From Bostrychus sinensis (lineage: Eukaryota > Chordata > Actinopteri > Gobiiformes > Eleotridae), in the NCBI GenBank assembly GCA_020698575.1, contig CM036242.1, positions 9,993,624 through 10,057,623 on the forward strand: 64,000 bases of DNA, written 5' to 3'. Positions within the stretch are counted from its first letter, which is position 1, and every line of letters starts with the position of its first letter. This document shows positions 11,836 through 22,984 of the stretch, piece by piece. Below the pieces are notes generated by a model, which saw only the letters and a list, made by a program, of their open reading frames with translations, was not told the DNA's origin and ran no database searches. Both the position numbers and the translations under genes were made by a program.

Positions 11836-12273
11836 TTAAAGGGGATAAATTATGCAAAATTGACTTCTGTTGTTCCATCATCAAAAACTTACTTGGAGTT
11901 GTGTTTTGCTTAATTTTCATGCATTTTTAAGTAATCCTCTTTTCTCTGGCACAGCCGCTCTGAGGCCTCAAAATGCTCGGTTGCATAAACCCCGGCCCAC
12001 GCCACATCCAGTCTGCTCTCATACATTTATCAAAAAAAAAAGATGTACAGCTCTGTTGTTTAGCAATTTTTTTTTTCATAGTAAAATGGCATCAAACAAA
12101 TAGTTTGGGCTGCTTTCCTTATCTGTTTATTTATGGCATCAGTAGCACTTTTTAAAAAAACATTTTCATTGAGTCAGATAATGTGTTTAAAGGCTGTAAA
12201 ACATGCAGTGCTGTTTGAGAGGTGAGCAAGATTGTTTTGAAAAATGTGATAAAAAGTAATATATCCCCTTTAA
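11836..12273. mobile_element. TTAA-ended MITE with matching terminal repeats
   Basis: The left end reads TTAAAGGGGATAAATTATG and the reverse complement of the right end reads TTAAAGGGGATATATTACT, matching at about 15 of 18 positions. Both ends therefore start with TTAA. The interior at 11860-11990 is related to repeat family X (block ATCATCAAAAACTTACTTGGAGTTGTGTTTTG). No transposase is present. The superfamily is not certain; the TTAA could be target site or part of the terminal repeat. Confidence 0.7.
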
Positions 12274-12367
12274 TGTATATGCTATAAGTCTGCCCAGATT
12301 GTTAGGACTATGATTAAACCTGTACTACCTTTTTTTTTAACATTTTATGGTGTGACAAAATGCTTAA

Positions 12368-12605
12368 CAGGGGTGATTCCAGACCTTTTTTAACTCGGGG
12401 GGCCACACTGGGGCCAGCCTTTTTGCCGGGGCTTACATGAGACATTTTGATGTAAACTGACAGGGACTTTAAAAATAACCCTGACATCATCTTTGGAAAC
12501 ATGATAAACATATCTTCCCCATTTATATAATACTACAATAACCCTTGAAGCAAATTTACAATATAATGTTTAAGTTTCATAAGGCCACCCCTAGAATCGC
12601 CCCTG
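12368..12605. mobile_element. Small hAT-type MITE
   Basis: The 238-bp element begins CAGGGGTGATTCCAG and ends CTAGAATCGCCCCTG, whose reverse complement is CAGGGGCGATTCTAG, a 13-of-15 match. Flanks ATGCTTAA (12360-12367) and ATATTTAA (12606-12613) agree at 6 of 8 positions, consistent with an old 8-bp hAT duplication. It is non-coding. Confidence 0.75.
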
Positions 12606-12613
12606 ATATTTAA

Positions 12614-13435
12614 GCCTCATTCGGTTCTTATGATTTACAGAGTGGAATTTGCATTAATTTACTGTGGAGGGGGAAAAAAAGTAAAAAATTTGAAGATCCT
12701 TTCTACAGAGCATTTGTTCTCCATCCATCTTCTCAGCTCATTTACCAGGTACAGAACCCACTCAGCCACACCAGAAGTGAGCAGGAGAAAATGTATATGA
12801 TTATATTCTGCAAACAACACAGCTGCTTCCTTCCCGTTTGTGCCTCCGCTGCGCTCCTCTCGCCGTGAATTAAAAATACAGAAGCCACAGTGCATGAATA
12901 TTTTATGAACCTAGGAGACATACAATAAAAGACCCAGAAGTTCTCTTCTGGAGAATACAGCACACACTTGGGTCAAACAGGGGTTGGTTTATTGGATTTA
13001 TGTAACTGGTTCTTCTGTTATCACTATGCAACTACATTTAGTTTGGGGCCAAAAGTCAACAAATGTTAAATTCCTTAAGCCCCTCTTTAACTTAAGCAAT
13101 GCAGATGCTTACAGAAGATGTTTGTTAAGTGCATTCTTCAGCTTTTAACTTGTCAAAAGCAATATAGAGTCATAATAACTACAGGTACTTATAATATTGG
13201 ACCATATAAATAGAAAAAAATTAAGTAAAATGAAATTGGAGCGGATAGTGCAGACCTCCGCCAAGGCATTAGTCATATATCGCAATGCCCAAACCTGGAG
13301 TTGAACCAAAAATCTTGTAGTTCAGGGGTAACTACTCCATACACTGATTGACAAAGCTCTTAATAATAAAGTATAGGTCATTGGTTCTCAAACTTTTCTT
13401 ATTAAAACTTATCCTAAAATAAACATTTCTAAATA
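12614..13435. other. Non-coding stretch
   Basis: I see no gene. A short block near 13250-13275 (GCAGACCTCCGCCAAGGC) resembles the edge of the repeat found at 36535-36800. The open frames at 12659-12963 overlap on one strand and have no splice context. Confidence 0.4.
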
Positions 13436-13439
13436 ATGA

Positions 13440-13705
13440 CAAAACAGGGAGTCGAAACCAGTTTTAAACTAGGACTAAATAAGATCAAAACAGGGACTAA
13501 ACCTGGACTACACATAGACTACAAAGAACTATACCAGGACAAAAACTGGGTTGAACCAAGGAGGACTAATCTATGAATAACCCAGGTCTAAACTAAACCA
13601 GGATTTATTTGTGTCTAAAATGGGACTACACTGTGGTCTAAACTTAACCTAAACTTGAATAAAACAGGCTCTAAATTAAACTAAATCAGGACTTGAACTG
13701 CAAAA
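13440..13705. repeat. Degenerate GGACTAAAC minisatellite
   Basis: About 265 bp consist of imperfect 11-12 bp units of the form CAGGACTAAAC (GGGACTAAATAAG, GGGACTAAACCTG, GGACTACACATAG, CCAGGTCTAAACT, CAGGACTTGAAC). Unit length and sequence have drifted, so the array is old. It is non-coding. Confidence 0.8.
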
Positions 13706-15236
13706 GACTCCTGAGTACGACCAGAGGAAGCCTGGGTGCCACCAGAGGAGCCCATACCACAGTTTTAAAACCATTGGTAGACTATAGAATAAAACTAACC
13801 AATTGTTCTTTTACTACAGTTTATCTCACAATGGTACAGAACCACTTAAAAAATCTTGATGTTGTTTCAGATTCACACCAAAAATTAATAATGAATTTTT
13901 TGGACCGTTACTGACCTTTCCTGGAAATCTCAACAAATTACAACTCTTACTTCTTCTACATTTTGAAGAAAGCACGTTTTTCTGTTTCTTTTGGCTACTC
14001 TGCCATGACGGAAATGTAAGAAATAAAGCCAACCAGGATGTGCCGCCAGGGGGAGATTTCATATCTTGACCATCTTTGAGTTACTCTGCAATAACTCATC
14101 AAATACAGATTTTAAAATGGTTTATTTAACATACAGGAAGTTACATTGTTTCCTTTAAGAACTTGTGGAGGCATGCATCTTTATGTACCTAATGGTAAAA
14201 GTGCTTGACGATTGTGGTTTATTTCTGCAGCATGTTAGCTTTTACTTAAGTGCCATATAAATTGTCCACTCTGTCTTGAGCATTAGACTTGCAGAGTATT
14301 GTTTTGTTGGTTTTAAATAGGTTAGACATGCTGTAGCTATAGCAACTGCTTGATAGACGATCTACAAATCAAATCACTGCAATTGAGAACCACAGTGTTT
14401 TGATTGGTTAAAACAGGGACACTTCAGACAGCAGCCATTCAAAAGCAGTACATATTGTGGATTTTGTAGCTATTCTTCTGAACGTAAACCTTAAAAATGA
14501 TGCATTACAATAAAACAAGACTCCATTCTCACCCTGGCCTACAAAAGTAAGTCACAAACAACAAAAGTGAGTCATTTTAAGGAGTTGTAGTTGCGTGAGA
14601 GGTACAGACTGTCCATCATCCTGACCCCAGAATGGCAGACAGTGACCACAACAGTACAATGATATGCTTGCTTGTAGGTATTTAATCCCCAATGAAAACT
14701 CCTGTAGCCCGTGTGCCCTCTGATATCAGGTTATGCCTTTGAAGATCTTTTCTATGAGCGATGTACTTTAGAATAGCGAAAAAATCAATATGTTGAGTTT
14801 AAGCATGCTAAGAATATGACTATGAAATAAAAGACACAAGGACTCATTTATGATTGTGTACTTAAGAAAGTTACCCATCTATGAGCTGCTTAACAGAACT
14901 CTAAGTAGTGGCCCTTTTCCACCAGCACTATTTGGTTTTACTTTACTTGGTTTGGGATTGATGTGGCATCCTGAAAACGCAACATAAACAACAACAATGG
15001 AGGATGCAGAGGCAGTGTTCTCGTTTTGTGGTTTTTTGTCACCCGCAAAGCCAGAAAAAAAAAAAAAAAAAAAGAAAAAAAAGGAAAAGGCTACAAGCAG
15101 CAAGGTGAAATATTGTCGAGAAGTACAGGAGAGTTTTGGAAGCCATACGGCAGCATTAAACCGAAAATGTGAAGTCGTTTGTGGCTAAGTCAAGGCAACT
15201 TTGTAACAGTGGTGGAAAGGAGCAAAAAGGTTTTCT
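13706..15236. other. Non-coding stretch with poly-A tract
   Basis: I see no gene. At 14905-15050 there is a block (CCCTTTTCCACCAGCACTATTTGG and following) that resembles the interior of fish hAT-type repeats. An interrupted A run lies at 15056-15085; it makes the 14997-15188 frame encode a lysine run and is not coding. Confidence 0.45.
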
Positions 15237-16484
15237 ATGGAGGACCGTGAGCGCCACGCGAAAAAGAATAATGCTTTTATTAAAAGAGTTTTTAAAAGAG
15301 CCTTTAATAAATGGATTACTAAATGGTTTTATTAAAAGAGTGTTTAAAAGAGCATTTAATAAATGGATTACTCAATGGTTTTATTAAATTAGTTTTTAAA
15401 AAAGGATTTAATAAATGGATTACTAAATGGTTTTAATAAAAGAAGGATGAATAGCGTTATTCATTAATCCATTTAGGAACGATTTCTAAATGTATTTATT
15501 TTGCAAAACGTATTAGCTTCTCCGATTAGCTTCTCCTTTTAGCTTTTCCGTGGCGTTCCTGGTCCTCCTGGCTAAAGTTAATAAAATAAAAAGCAAAGCA
15601 ATGTAACGAGCTCTGTGATTGGTCAGAGCGACTCGCGCTCTGATTGGACAGAAAATTCGAAAGTTCTATCAAATATGTTGATAATATGAGCACATATTTT
15701 CATTTCAGATTATCTTCATTGTAACCAACTATATAATTATTTATAAAAGTGGTTAAAATGAGCTACGTGCCCATAGCAGAATAAAGTTATGATTTACAAT
15801 CACGTCTTCGTCCGCCATAGTGGTTATGCGCTAACTACTTCCACATTCGGCTAAACGGAATGATCCACTTCCAGTCACAGCTAGTAAGCGAGCAGCTGGA
15901 CAAGGGCAGCTTCAAAAAACATATTTATGTCTTACACATCGCAAAATAAAATCACCAAACTAACGCTGCTATGGACTAACACAGTTTTATCCTTCAAATA
16001 AGGGTTTTAGCATTTGTGTGTTAAATATTTAACTAATCGCTGAGCGCAGATGCGGGATATTGTTGTGTCAATTAACTAAAGCCGTCACCCAGCGCACTTT
16101 ATTTCAGCAGAGCGCGAGTAGCTCTGACCAGTCACAGAGCTAGTTACATTGCTTTTCTTTTTATTTTATTTAACTTTAGCCAGGAGGACCAGGAATGCCA
16201 CGGAAAAGCTAAAAGGAGAGGCTAATCGGAGAAGCTAATAGGTTTTGCAAATGCTTTTCCGAAAAGGTTTTGTAAATACATTTAGAAATCGGTTTCCTAA
16301 ATGAATTAATGAATAACGCTATTAATCCTTCTTTTATTAAAACCACTTAGTAATCCATTTATTAAATCCTCTTTTAAAAACTCATTTAATAAAACCATTT
16401 AGTAATACATTTATTAAAGGCACTTTTAAAAACTCTTTTAATAAAAGCTTTATTCCATTTCGCGTGGCGTTCACGGTCCTCCAT
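15237..16484. mobile_element. Foldback-type element with long inverted arms
   Basis: This 1,248-bp element starts ATGGAGGACCGTGAGCGCCA and ends with the near-perfect inverse (TGGCGTTCACGGTCCTCCAT). The inverted arms run about 400 bp inward, to near 15650 and 16110. Inside the left arm a 52-bp unit is repeated in tandem, starting at 15275, 15327 and 15379 with a partial unit at 15431. The right arm has only two such units, plus a roughly 22-bp insertion near 16240-16265. Flanks GGTTTTCT (15229-15236) and AGTTTTCT (16485-16492) match at 7 of 8, suggesting an 8-bp target duplication. Long arms recall Mutator or foldback elements; the duplication length would also allow hAT. The central 400 bp carries no transposase. 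Confidence 0.85.
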
Positions 16485-16492
16485 AGTTTTCT

Positions 16493-18317
16493 GGAACCAT
16501 TCTCATAAAGTCTCGCCTAAAAGTAAGTACTTATACAGATATTACTGACAGTTACTGGACTAAATATGAATCTATGAGACATAAAAGCCTTGTATTTTGC
16601 GCTTGCTACAGCGTGCACTCATCCAATCACTGTTCAGATTGGGGCTGTTATGTCATGGTTTTCAGTGAGTACGGTGTATTCACAGTTTACACAAGAGTGA
16701 AGCCACTGGAGCAGCTCCCCACTGTGAGACAAAAACACCTCTTCCAACGTTTTCAAACCTTTGTGGATTTGGAAAACAGAAACCCCGTCCTTGTGTAAAC
16801 GAAAAGCCAAACCGCAATCAAACCTTTGCAGATTCGGTAAAACGCATTTTCGTCTTAACAGCCCCTTAATCTACACCACTTTTAACACTGACTTAATTGC
16901 AGCCACTAATCCAGAAAAAGTACTTCTTTGAGTGATGATTGCATTTGTGAAACCGCTAAAAAAAAAAAAAAAAAAAAAATGGGGATGGGGGAACAAAAGT
17001 AGAACAGTGGTCATTCTGAGCACAATACAATGTTTTACTAGATGGAAAGAACTGCGTTGGTTGGATGGTGAACTTAAGTTTAAGGAGAGAGCGAGCTAAC
17101 CTTCAGTTTGAAGTGGTTTGCGTTTTTGTGGGGTGTTTTTTGGAAAATACTCAACCTTTTAAATATTACATAGTGTTCCATTACCCAGGTGCTCCCTAAA
17201 ATTTCAGGAGAGGGCCCGAGTGACAGTGCATGTGTGTAAAGGCAATGCAATAAAAAACATCATGTACGAGGTGATCCAACACATATATTTTTGGTTAAGG
17301 ATATTTCATGGATGCAACTAGCACAACTTCACAAAACAGATTAATTCCCGCACCTGTCTAAAATGCACTCAATCCCCGTCTTTTGCAACAGAACCCTGTG
17401 GAGCTGCCACACTGATGGACCCATTCCACACAAGTTTATTTCACAGAACGTCTTGATCCTGGCTCTATCTCCCTGTCCACACAGCGCTGTCACTGACGCA
17501 CACTTCTCTTTCTCCTGCAGGAGGTTCATATCAGATACACACTGTTCTGCTTTAATGGCAGCCCGACTCCACTTCTTCAAAAGCTAGAATAAGAATGGGC
17601 TTTGAATACAAATCTACACACTGTATAGAGTGAATGGCCCGTATTTAAAGGACTTTATTGCACCATTTCACTCAGTTTAAAATTGGTACAAGCAACAAAG
17701 ACCAAGAAAGAGAATGATGATCTTTCTATGACTCCCTTTGTGGCTCATATGATGTTTTTGTCAATTTCCTGTTGGCTCTTTTAGTGAATCTCTTGCGCCA
17801 CACGGAGACGGGTTCAGGCGCATCCGCAATGGTTTTTTATCGTATAGGCATTTCCACACAGATGCAGCGTTTTTGGAGGCCGTTTACGATCATTTTTGAA
17901 ACCGAGTCCCAGGGTGGAAAGCTCATATGCATGTTTTCTGAAACGATGACGCTGTAGCCCCACCTCTACCTTAACCCGCATGCACTGAACTCCAACAACA
18001 ACAACAATGGTGTCTTGCAGTGCTGTGTTCGAGCTGCAGACGGTACTGAGCTGTTTATGGCTTTTACAGCGAAATACTCTGCGCCTCTCACTGCAGAATA
18101 AGGTCCCATTTCTAGCTCACGCATTTATTTAATTTTTGGTGTCTTTCTGTGGCAGCGTTATAGCGCCACCAACAGGCCTGGCATATGTATTACAGCATTT
18201 TCAGTGGTTTCGTGTGGACCCTTGTAGAGACGGTGCCATGTTTATGGAAAACGTTTTTGAAACAATAACATTTTTGTCTGTGTGTGGATATAGCCTTGGT
18301 CTAGCTACTGAATTATA
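16493..18317. other. Non-coding stretch with old repeat interiors and poly-A
   Basis: I see no gene. An A run of about 22 bases lies at 16958-16979. The parts at 16690-16865 and 17780-18300 contain phrases (CGTTTTCAAACC, GTGTGGACCC, AAAACGTTTTTGAAACAATAAC) reminiscent of a decayed fish DNA-transposon family, but I cannot find ends. Open frames at 17341-17587 occur on both strands at the same place and are not supported. Confidence 0.4.
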
Positions 18318-18700
18318 TCACTCTCCTGGTGAATTTGCTGATGGATTTTGACTCTCTTTTGTTCAGCCTCCAGGTGACTCTCCTGGTCACTCCTCCTATG
18401 GACTTCATCACTCTTCTAGTGACTCATCTGGTCAATCTCTTGGTGATTCTCCTGATGGACTTCATCACTCTCCCTGTAACATTCCTAATGGATTTTGGTC
18501 ACTTTTCAGTGTCTCTTCTGGTCACTCTTCTTATGGACCTCATCACTGTCTTGATGACTTTCTGACGACTCCCCTGATTAATTTCGTCACTTTGCGTACC
18601 TGATCCCTCTCCTCCTGACTCTCTTGATAGATTTTGTCACTCTCCTGGTCACTCTCCGGGTTTTCTCATTCTCCTGGAGGCTCTCCTGTCACTCTCTTGG
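18318..18700. repeat. Degenerate minisatellite (CTCCTGGTGACT / ATGGACTTCATCACT)
   Basis: About 380 bp are composed of two interleaved motifs, CTCCTGGTgACTC and ATGGACTTCATCACTCT, repeated with mostly multiple-of-three spacing. The ATGGAnnTnATCACT motif recurs near 18397, 18452 and 18532. This keeps one frame open (18329-18565) and gives a repetitive Leu/Val/Thr product, but there is no start, splice or composition argument for a gene. Confidence 0.7.
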
Positions 18701-20100
18701 AGAATCTTCCAGTGCACTTCGTCATTGTCTTTGTCACTTTGCTGGTGACGCTTGTTTTTGGTCATCTCTGTGCCCCCTAAACTTTCAACAAATGTACTCC
18801 AACAATTTAGCTAAAAACATGACATATTCATGACATGTCTCTGAGCCATGATACATCTCTCTTCATGAATGCAATCAATGTTCACCCTATATGTGGATGT
18901 TTTGAAGACCTATATCAGACGTTGGTGGTTCTTCGTCTAACTTGGATACGTGTGGAGTCCTCTCCGATGCTGTTAGTGAGGCTCCAACACAGACCTCAAC
19001 ATCAGATATTGGGTCTGCCATGAGTTCCTGTTGAGGAAATTACATACTAATTACAAAAAGAACTCACTTTGTGCTAATGCTAACGGTAATTTAAGGACAA
19101 ATAGCTCTTACTTCATTCAGTATTTATCAATTCAAGCTTTATAAACTTCAGTAGTAAGTTCACAGATCTATTCATTTACTATTCATGATAATTGTGTCAA
19201 CTTTTCTAACTTGTTACCTCCACTGAAGTTACACCCATGCAACATTTTGAAGAAGAAACTTTTCTCCTCTGTCAGTGCATTAATCCCACTAATCCCTCTC
19301 TGACAGGGAGCTTATTAAAAGTATAACTTCTTTCTTCAGAAGTTCTTTAAAAGAAATACAACTTTGAGGGTAATACGAAGACATTTTTCAAACAACAAAC
19401 AACAAAACAACCATAGATCTTTCCAGCGGTGACACATATAATCAGCCTATAAAAGCCTTAAGTCTTAAGACAGCCTGTATCTTCAGTGAAGTTTCTGTCC
19501 TCGGCATGATGAAGACGCTCGCCTTACGTTTTAACTGCAGTGTGAGTAGGCTCTGAAATATTCTGTGTTTTGGAGCTCACGCTGAGGCAACCCAACACTT
19601 TTTTCACTTGTGTTTGTATAAAATGCTAAACAGCTAACTTGTAATTCTCTCAAAACAGTCAAAACATTTCACTTCTTTAAAATCACTTGATGAGTCTTTG
19701 AGATAAAACAGCCAAAATAACACACCATGCCAACACCAGCAGTATCTTGCTCCCAGTATACTGCTCTGTAGACAGGTTTACGTGGTACAGTAGTGGTCGG
19801 GTTGGCACAGTATGGTTTGGTATGTGAGGCTAACATGCCATATAATCAATCAATGCATTTACATGGCAGCTCATACTTCCATTAAGATCTATATTTAGGT
19901 TAATATAATACTCCAAATAAGGTGTACATGCTGAAATAATGCCATTAAGATCAGCATACTCCAGGTGTCTTATTTGTATTTTGCCTTATTCTGAATATGA
20001 CTTCAGTTCTGCTCATGTTTAGCTCTATTCAATTACAAACAAAGGACACAAACTAGTTTATATACACAAGTGAATATAGCATTCTTCTGCTTATTGCTGT
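18701..20100. other. Non-coding stretch
   Basis: I see no gene and no repeat that I can delimit. A patch at 19750-19830 (TTTACGTGGTACAGTAGTGGTCGGGTTGGCACAGTATGG) resembles the interior of a fish DNA transposon but has no recognisable ends. Confidence 0.4.
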
Positions 20101-20104
20101 TAGG

Positions 20105-20249
20105 GTACTGGATCCTATCCCAGTAACTATGGGCCTTTGGCGGGGGGTATACCCAGCTAGTCGCAGGGCTGACACAGAGAGTTGCTTTTCCACTAGGTCA
20201 GAACGGGGCGGATTTGGTGGTATTTCCATTTACCAAAGCGTTCCAAGGT
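20105..20249. repeat. Interspersed repeat fragment split by a LINE
   Basis: The phrase ATCCCAGTAACTATGGGCCTTTGGCGGGGGGTATACCCAGCTAGTCGCAGGGCTGACACAGAG is typical of a common fish repeat. It is followed by a second fragment (TTGCTTTTCCACTAGGTCAGAACGGGGC) whose continuation seems to resume after the LINE, near 20593. I infer that the LINE at 20250-20592 inserted into it. Confidence 0.4.
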
Positions 20250-20592
20250 GTTAAACTCGGTGAAGCAGCGTTTCAGTTTTATGCAGCTAAACTCTGGAGC
20301 AGTCTCCCTGACGATGTTAGCCAGGCCTCTACTCTGACCATGTTCAAGTCCAGACTTAAAATTTTTCTTTTTAGCTGTGCATATGTCAACTGAAAGTGTT
20401 TTATCTGCACTCTTCTCTTTTAATTTAATTTTAAATTGATTCTTAATTATAATTATAAATTTGATTTTATTGTTTTAATTCTAATTCTTGTCTTGGTACT
20501 TTTAAACTTGCCTTTTTTTTCTTCTGTAAAGCACTTTGAATTACTCTGTGTGTGAATTGTGCTATACAAATCAACTTGCCTTGCCTTGCCTT
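20250..20592 (+). mobile_element. 5'-truncated LINE 3' end (L2/Rex-like)
   Basis: Frame 20271-20393 translates to the last 40 residues of a non-LTR reverse transcriptase and ends at TGA. It contains LWSSLPDDVSQASTLTMFK followed by SRLKIFLF, the recurrent C-terminal 'LW.sLP...r...sl..FK..LKt.LF' signature of L2/Rex-type LINE proteins. The 3' untranslated part ends with GTAAAGCACTTTGAATTACTC..GTGCTATACAAAT and a short CTTGC repeat tail (20574-20592), typical of these LINEs. Everything upstream of the C-terminus is missing, so the copy is dead on arrival. Confidence 0.8.
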
Positions 20593-21002
20593 CTACTTTT
20601 GGCACCCCTTCCTGGTGGGGTCCAGCTCGGTTAAGCGTCTGGGGCGGTTAGACGTGGGCACTGCTGCGAGCAGATTGGAGAATCCTCACTCAAGCAAAAA
20701 CAACAAAGCAAGGACGGAACTAAAAGGGAAAGCGCACACTTGTTCTTGAGATAAACAGCCGTATTCCAAAACAGGACAAGCTAATTTTGTGCCGACTTAA
20801 TAAAGCTAGCGTATATTAGCAACAGCTGTATGGCTCTCGCTTCGAGAATCTAAACATTCCATTTACAGTTTAGATTGCATTAAATACAAGACAAACTTAT
20901 GTGGTTATATGTTCAGTGGTTTAAATGTGTTAAAGTGGTGCCGAGAAATTAATTTAATGCACCTAAAGCTGGCGGTAAACCTGAAGTACTCTCCTGTTTA
21001 GT
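20593..21002. other. Non-coding stretch
   Basis: The first about 80 bp probably continue the DNA-transposon fragment broken by the LINE. The rest is unassigned AT-rich DNA. Confidence 0.4.
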
Positions 21003-21716
21003 GAAGCTAATACAGATGGACACACACCATCCTCACACAGACACACACCAGCCTCACACAGACACACACCATCCTCACACAGACACACCAGCCTCACACA
21101 AACACACACCAGCCTCACACAGACACACCAGCCTTACGCAGACGCACCAGCCTCACACAGACACACACCAGCCTCACGCAGACACACCAGCCTCACACAG
21201 ACACACACCAGCCTCACACAGACACACCAGCCTTACGCAGACACACCAGCCTCACACAGACACACACCAGCCTCACACAGACACACACCAGCCTCACACA
21301 GACACACCAGCCTTACGCAGACACACCAGCCTCACGCAGACACACCAGCCTCACACAGACACACCAGCCTTACGCAGACACACCAGCCTCACACAGACAC
21401 ACACCAGCCTCACACAGACACACCAGCCTTACGCAGACACACCAGCCTCACACAGACACACACCAGCCTCACACAGACACACCAGCCTCACACAGACACA
21501 CACCAGCCTCACACAGACACACACCATTCTCACACAGACACACCAGCCTCACACAGACACACACCAGCCTCACACAGACACACACCAGCCTCACACAGAC
21601 ACACAGCATCCTCACACAGACACACACCAGCCTCACACAGACACACACCAGCCTCACACAGACACACAGCATCCTCACACAGACACACACCAGCCTCACA
21701 CAGACACACACCAGGA
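21003..21716. repeat. 19/21-bp minisatellite (CCTCACACAGACACACACCAG)
   Basis: About 710 bp are made of 21-bp units CCTCACACAGACACACACCAG and 19-bp variants lacking one CA. A CCTTACGCAG variant recurs at 21132, 21231, 21311, 21368 and 21427. Near the right end an AGCATCC variant recurs at 21605 and 21668, a 63-bp (3 x 21) higher-order step. The array leaves a 245-codon plus-strand frame open with a (His-Gln-Pro-His-Thr-Asp-Thr)n product and Cys/Val-rich frames on the other strand. Frame changes between 19- and 21-bp units and the absence of splice signals argue against a gene. Confidence 0.95.
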
Positions 21717-21934
21717 TTTATGCTCGTCTTTTTATTAAATATTGCTACTGCTTTTGCTTTAAAAACCAGCCTCAAACACGTTTTATCTCATTTAACACAA
21801 CTTTTGGTGCTTTTTTGTGATGTCAGTGTTTATGTAATGGCGGTCTCCTGGACCCGGAGCAATGGAAACACCAGCAGGTTTTGGGGCTACCTGTTCCAAG
21901 CCGTTCCGTACTGTCATGTCCCGTACAGTAGTGC
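21717..21934. other. Short spacer
   Basis: AT-rich to mixed sequence with nothing I can assign. The part from 21840 may be the outer part of the repeat that carries the SINE head to its right. Confidence 0.35.
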
Positions 21935-22130
21935 CCCTAGTGGAAAAGCACCTAGAGACATACATGGACAGACAACCAGCTACCCAGAGAGAACCCACAG
22001 TAACAAGGGGAGGACATGCAGACTCCACCCAAAGAGTTTGTGAGTCGGCTAGCCCAAGGTTGAACCCACGACCTCCTTGCTGGGAGGCGAGAGCACTAAC
22101 CGCTTTGCCACTCACCCAACCCCACCCCAT
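21935..22130 (-). mobile_element. tRNA-derived SINE, copy 2
   Basis: On the minus strand the segment shows TGGCAAAGCGGTTAGTGCTCTCGCC (A-box region, 22084-22110) and GGGTTCAACCT (B-box-like, 22057-22067). They are followed by the GCATGTCCTCCCC and GGGTTCTCTCTGGG phrases that occur in very common fish repeats of this kind. Overlapping open frames on both strands here are by-products. Confidence 0.7.
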
Positions 22131-22139
22131 GGTTACAGC

Positions 22140-22679
22140 AGTTGATGATAAATGCTATCTTTGTTTTGGGTAAAGTCAATAAATCTCAATAAAAAATAAA
22201 AGGCCAGCTTCTGTTTTGTTCCTTCAAACAAAAGACTGCAGTGTAGCTTCATCTTTGTAACTGCACCACAGCACGGGGTTACCTAAGTGGTGCTTATTTG
22301 GGGTACCTCTTGTTTAAAATAAAATCTGACAGGCACTGTGATGATAGAGGGAAAGCAGTCCTGGGGTGAGTAACTTGGGATGCAGAAACCTGACACATCA
22401 GCACCTGAGCTTATATATTGTAAAGGATGCCTGGTTGTAAAGTGGTCTCACTGATGTCTGCTGCACTCAGTTACAGTAATAATGTCTCTTATGGAAAATA
22501 ACACTATAATGGAAGAGTGGCCTTCCTTCAGAAATTATTCATGACACCACTTTAAGTGCTGCTAAGTTGCGCTGACAGTGAGATGTACTCAGGCTCTAAG
22601 ACAAAATACAACAGGATACATCCCATTCTTTTCACCAAGTTGTCAAAGTAGAACTATTCTGCTAAATCAGCTTTTCTGA
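22140..22679. other. Non-coding stretch
   Basis: No gene or repeat is resolved. Confidence 0.4.
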
Positions 22680-22984
22680 GGTTTTAACCATATTATAATG
22701 TTGTTTCCACCTCAAAGACATACATGGAGTAGTTTTTCACCGTGTTTGAATAATGCTTTATGTTCCTTTATGTTGAGGTGCCGCCCTTCTCAAGAGCTTA
22801 AAAATGCTTGGCATCAAGGCACTACGTAAACACATGAAATCCTGCTTTCTCCAGGAAGTTCTGTGTGTTTCTAAAGCACAAACACCATCACCAACTCATT
22901 CTGATTATTCCAGCGCCTTAAGCTCAGCCACTACAAACCAATCAGTTCATTTAGCTTCATGTTGCTAATAGCCATGCTAATTAG
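22680..22984 (+). repeat. Interspersed repeat family X, copy 2
   Basis: The copy starts with AACCATATTATAATGTTGTTTCC (compare ACCATGTTATAATGATGTTTCC at 56699) and continues into TTGAGGTGCCGCCCTTCTCAAGAGCTTAAAAATGCTTGG, matching 7240-7550. The copy stops abruptly at 22984, where a different element begins. In copy 1 the sequence continues past this point, so the element at 22985 appears to have inserted into family X. Confidence 0.75.

Noticed and set aside
21001..21738. A 245-codon plus-strand open frame with (HQPHTDT)n repeats
   Set aside because: It is a by-product of the 19/21-bp satellite; frames stay open on both strands, and there is no splice, promoter or complex-sequence support.
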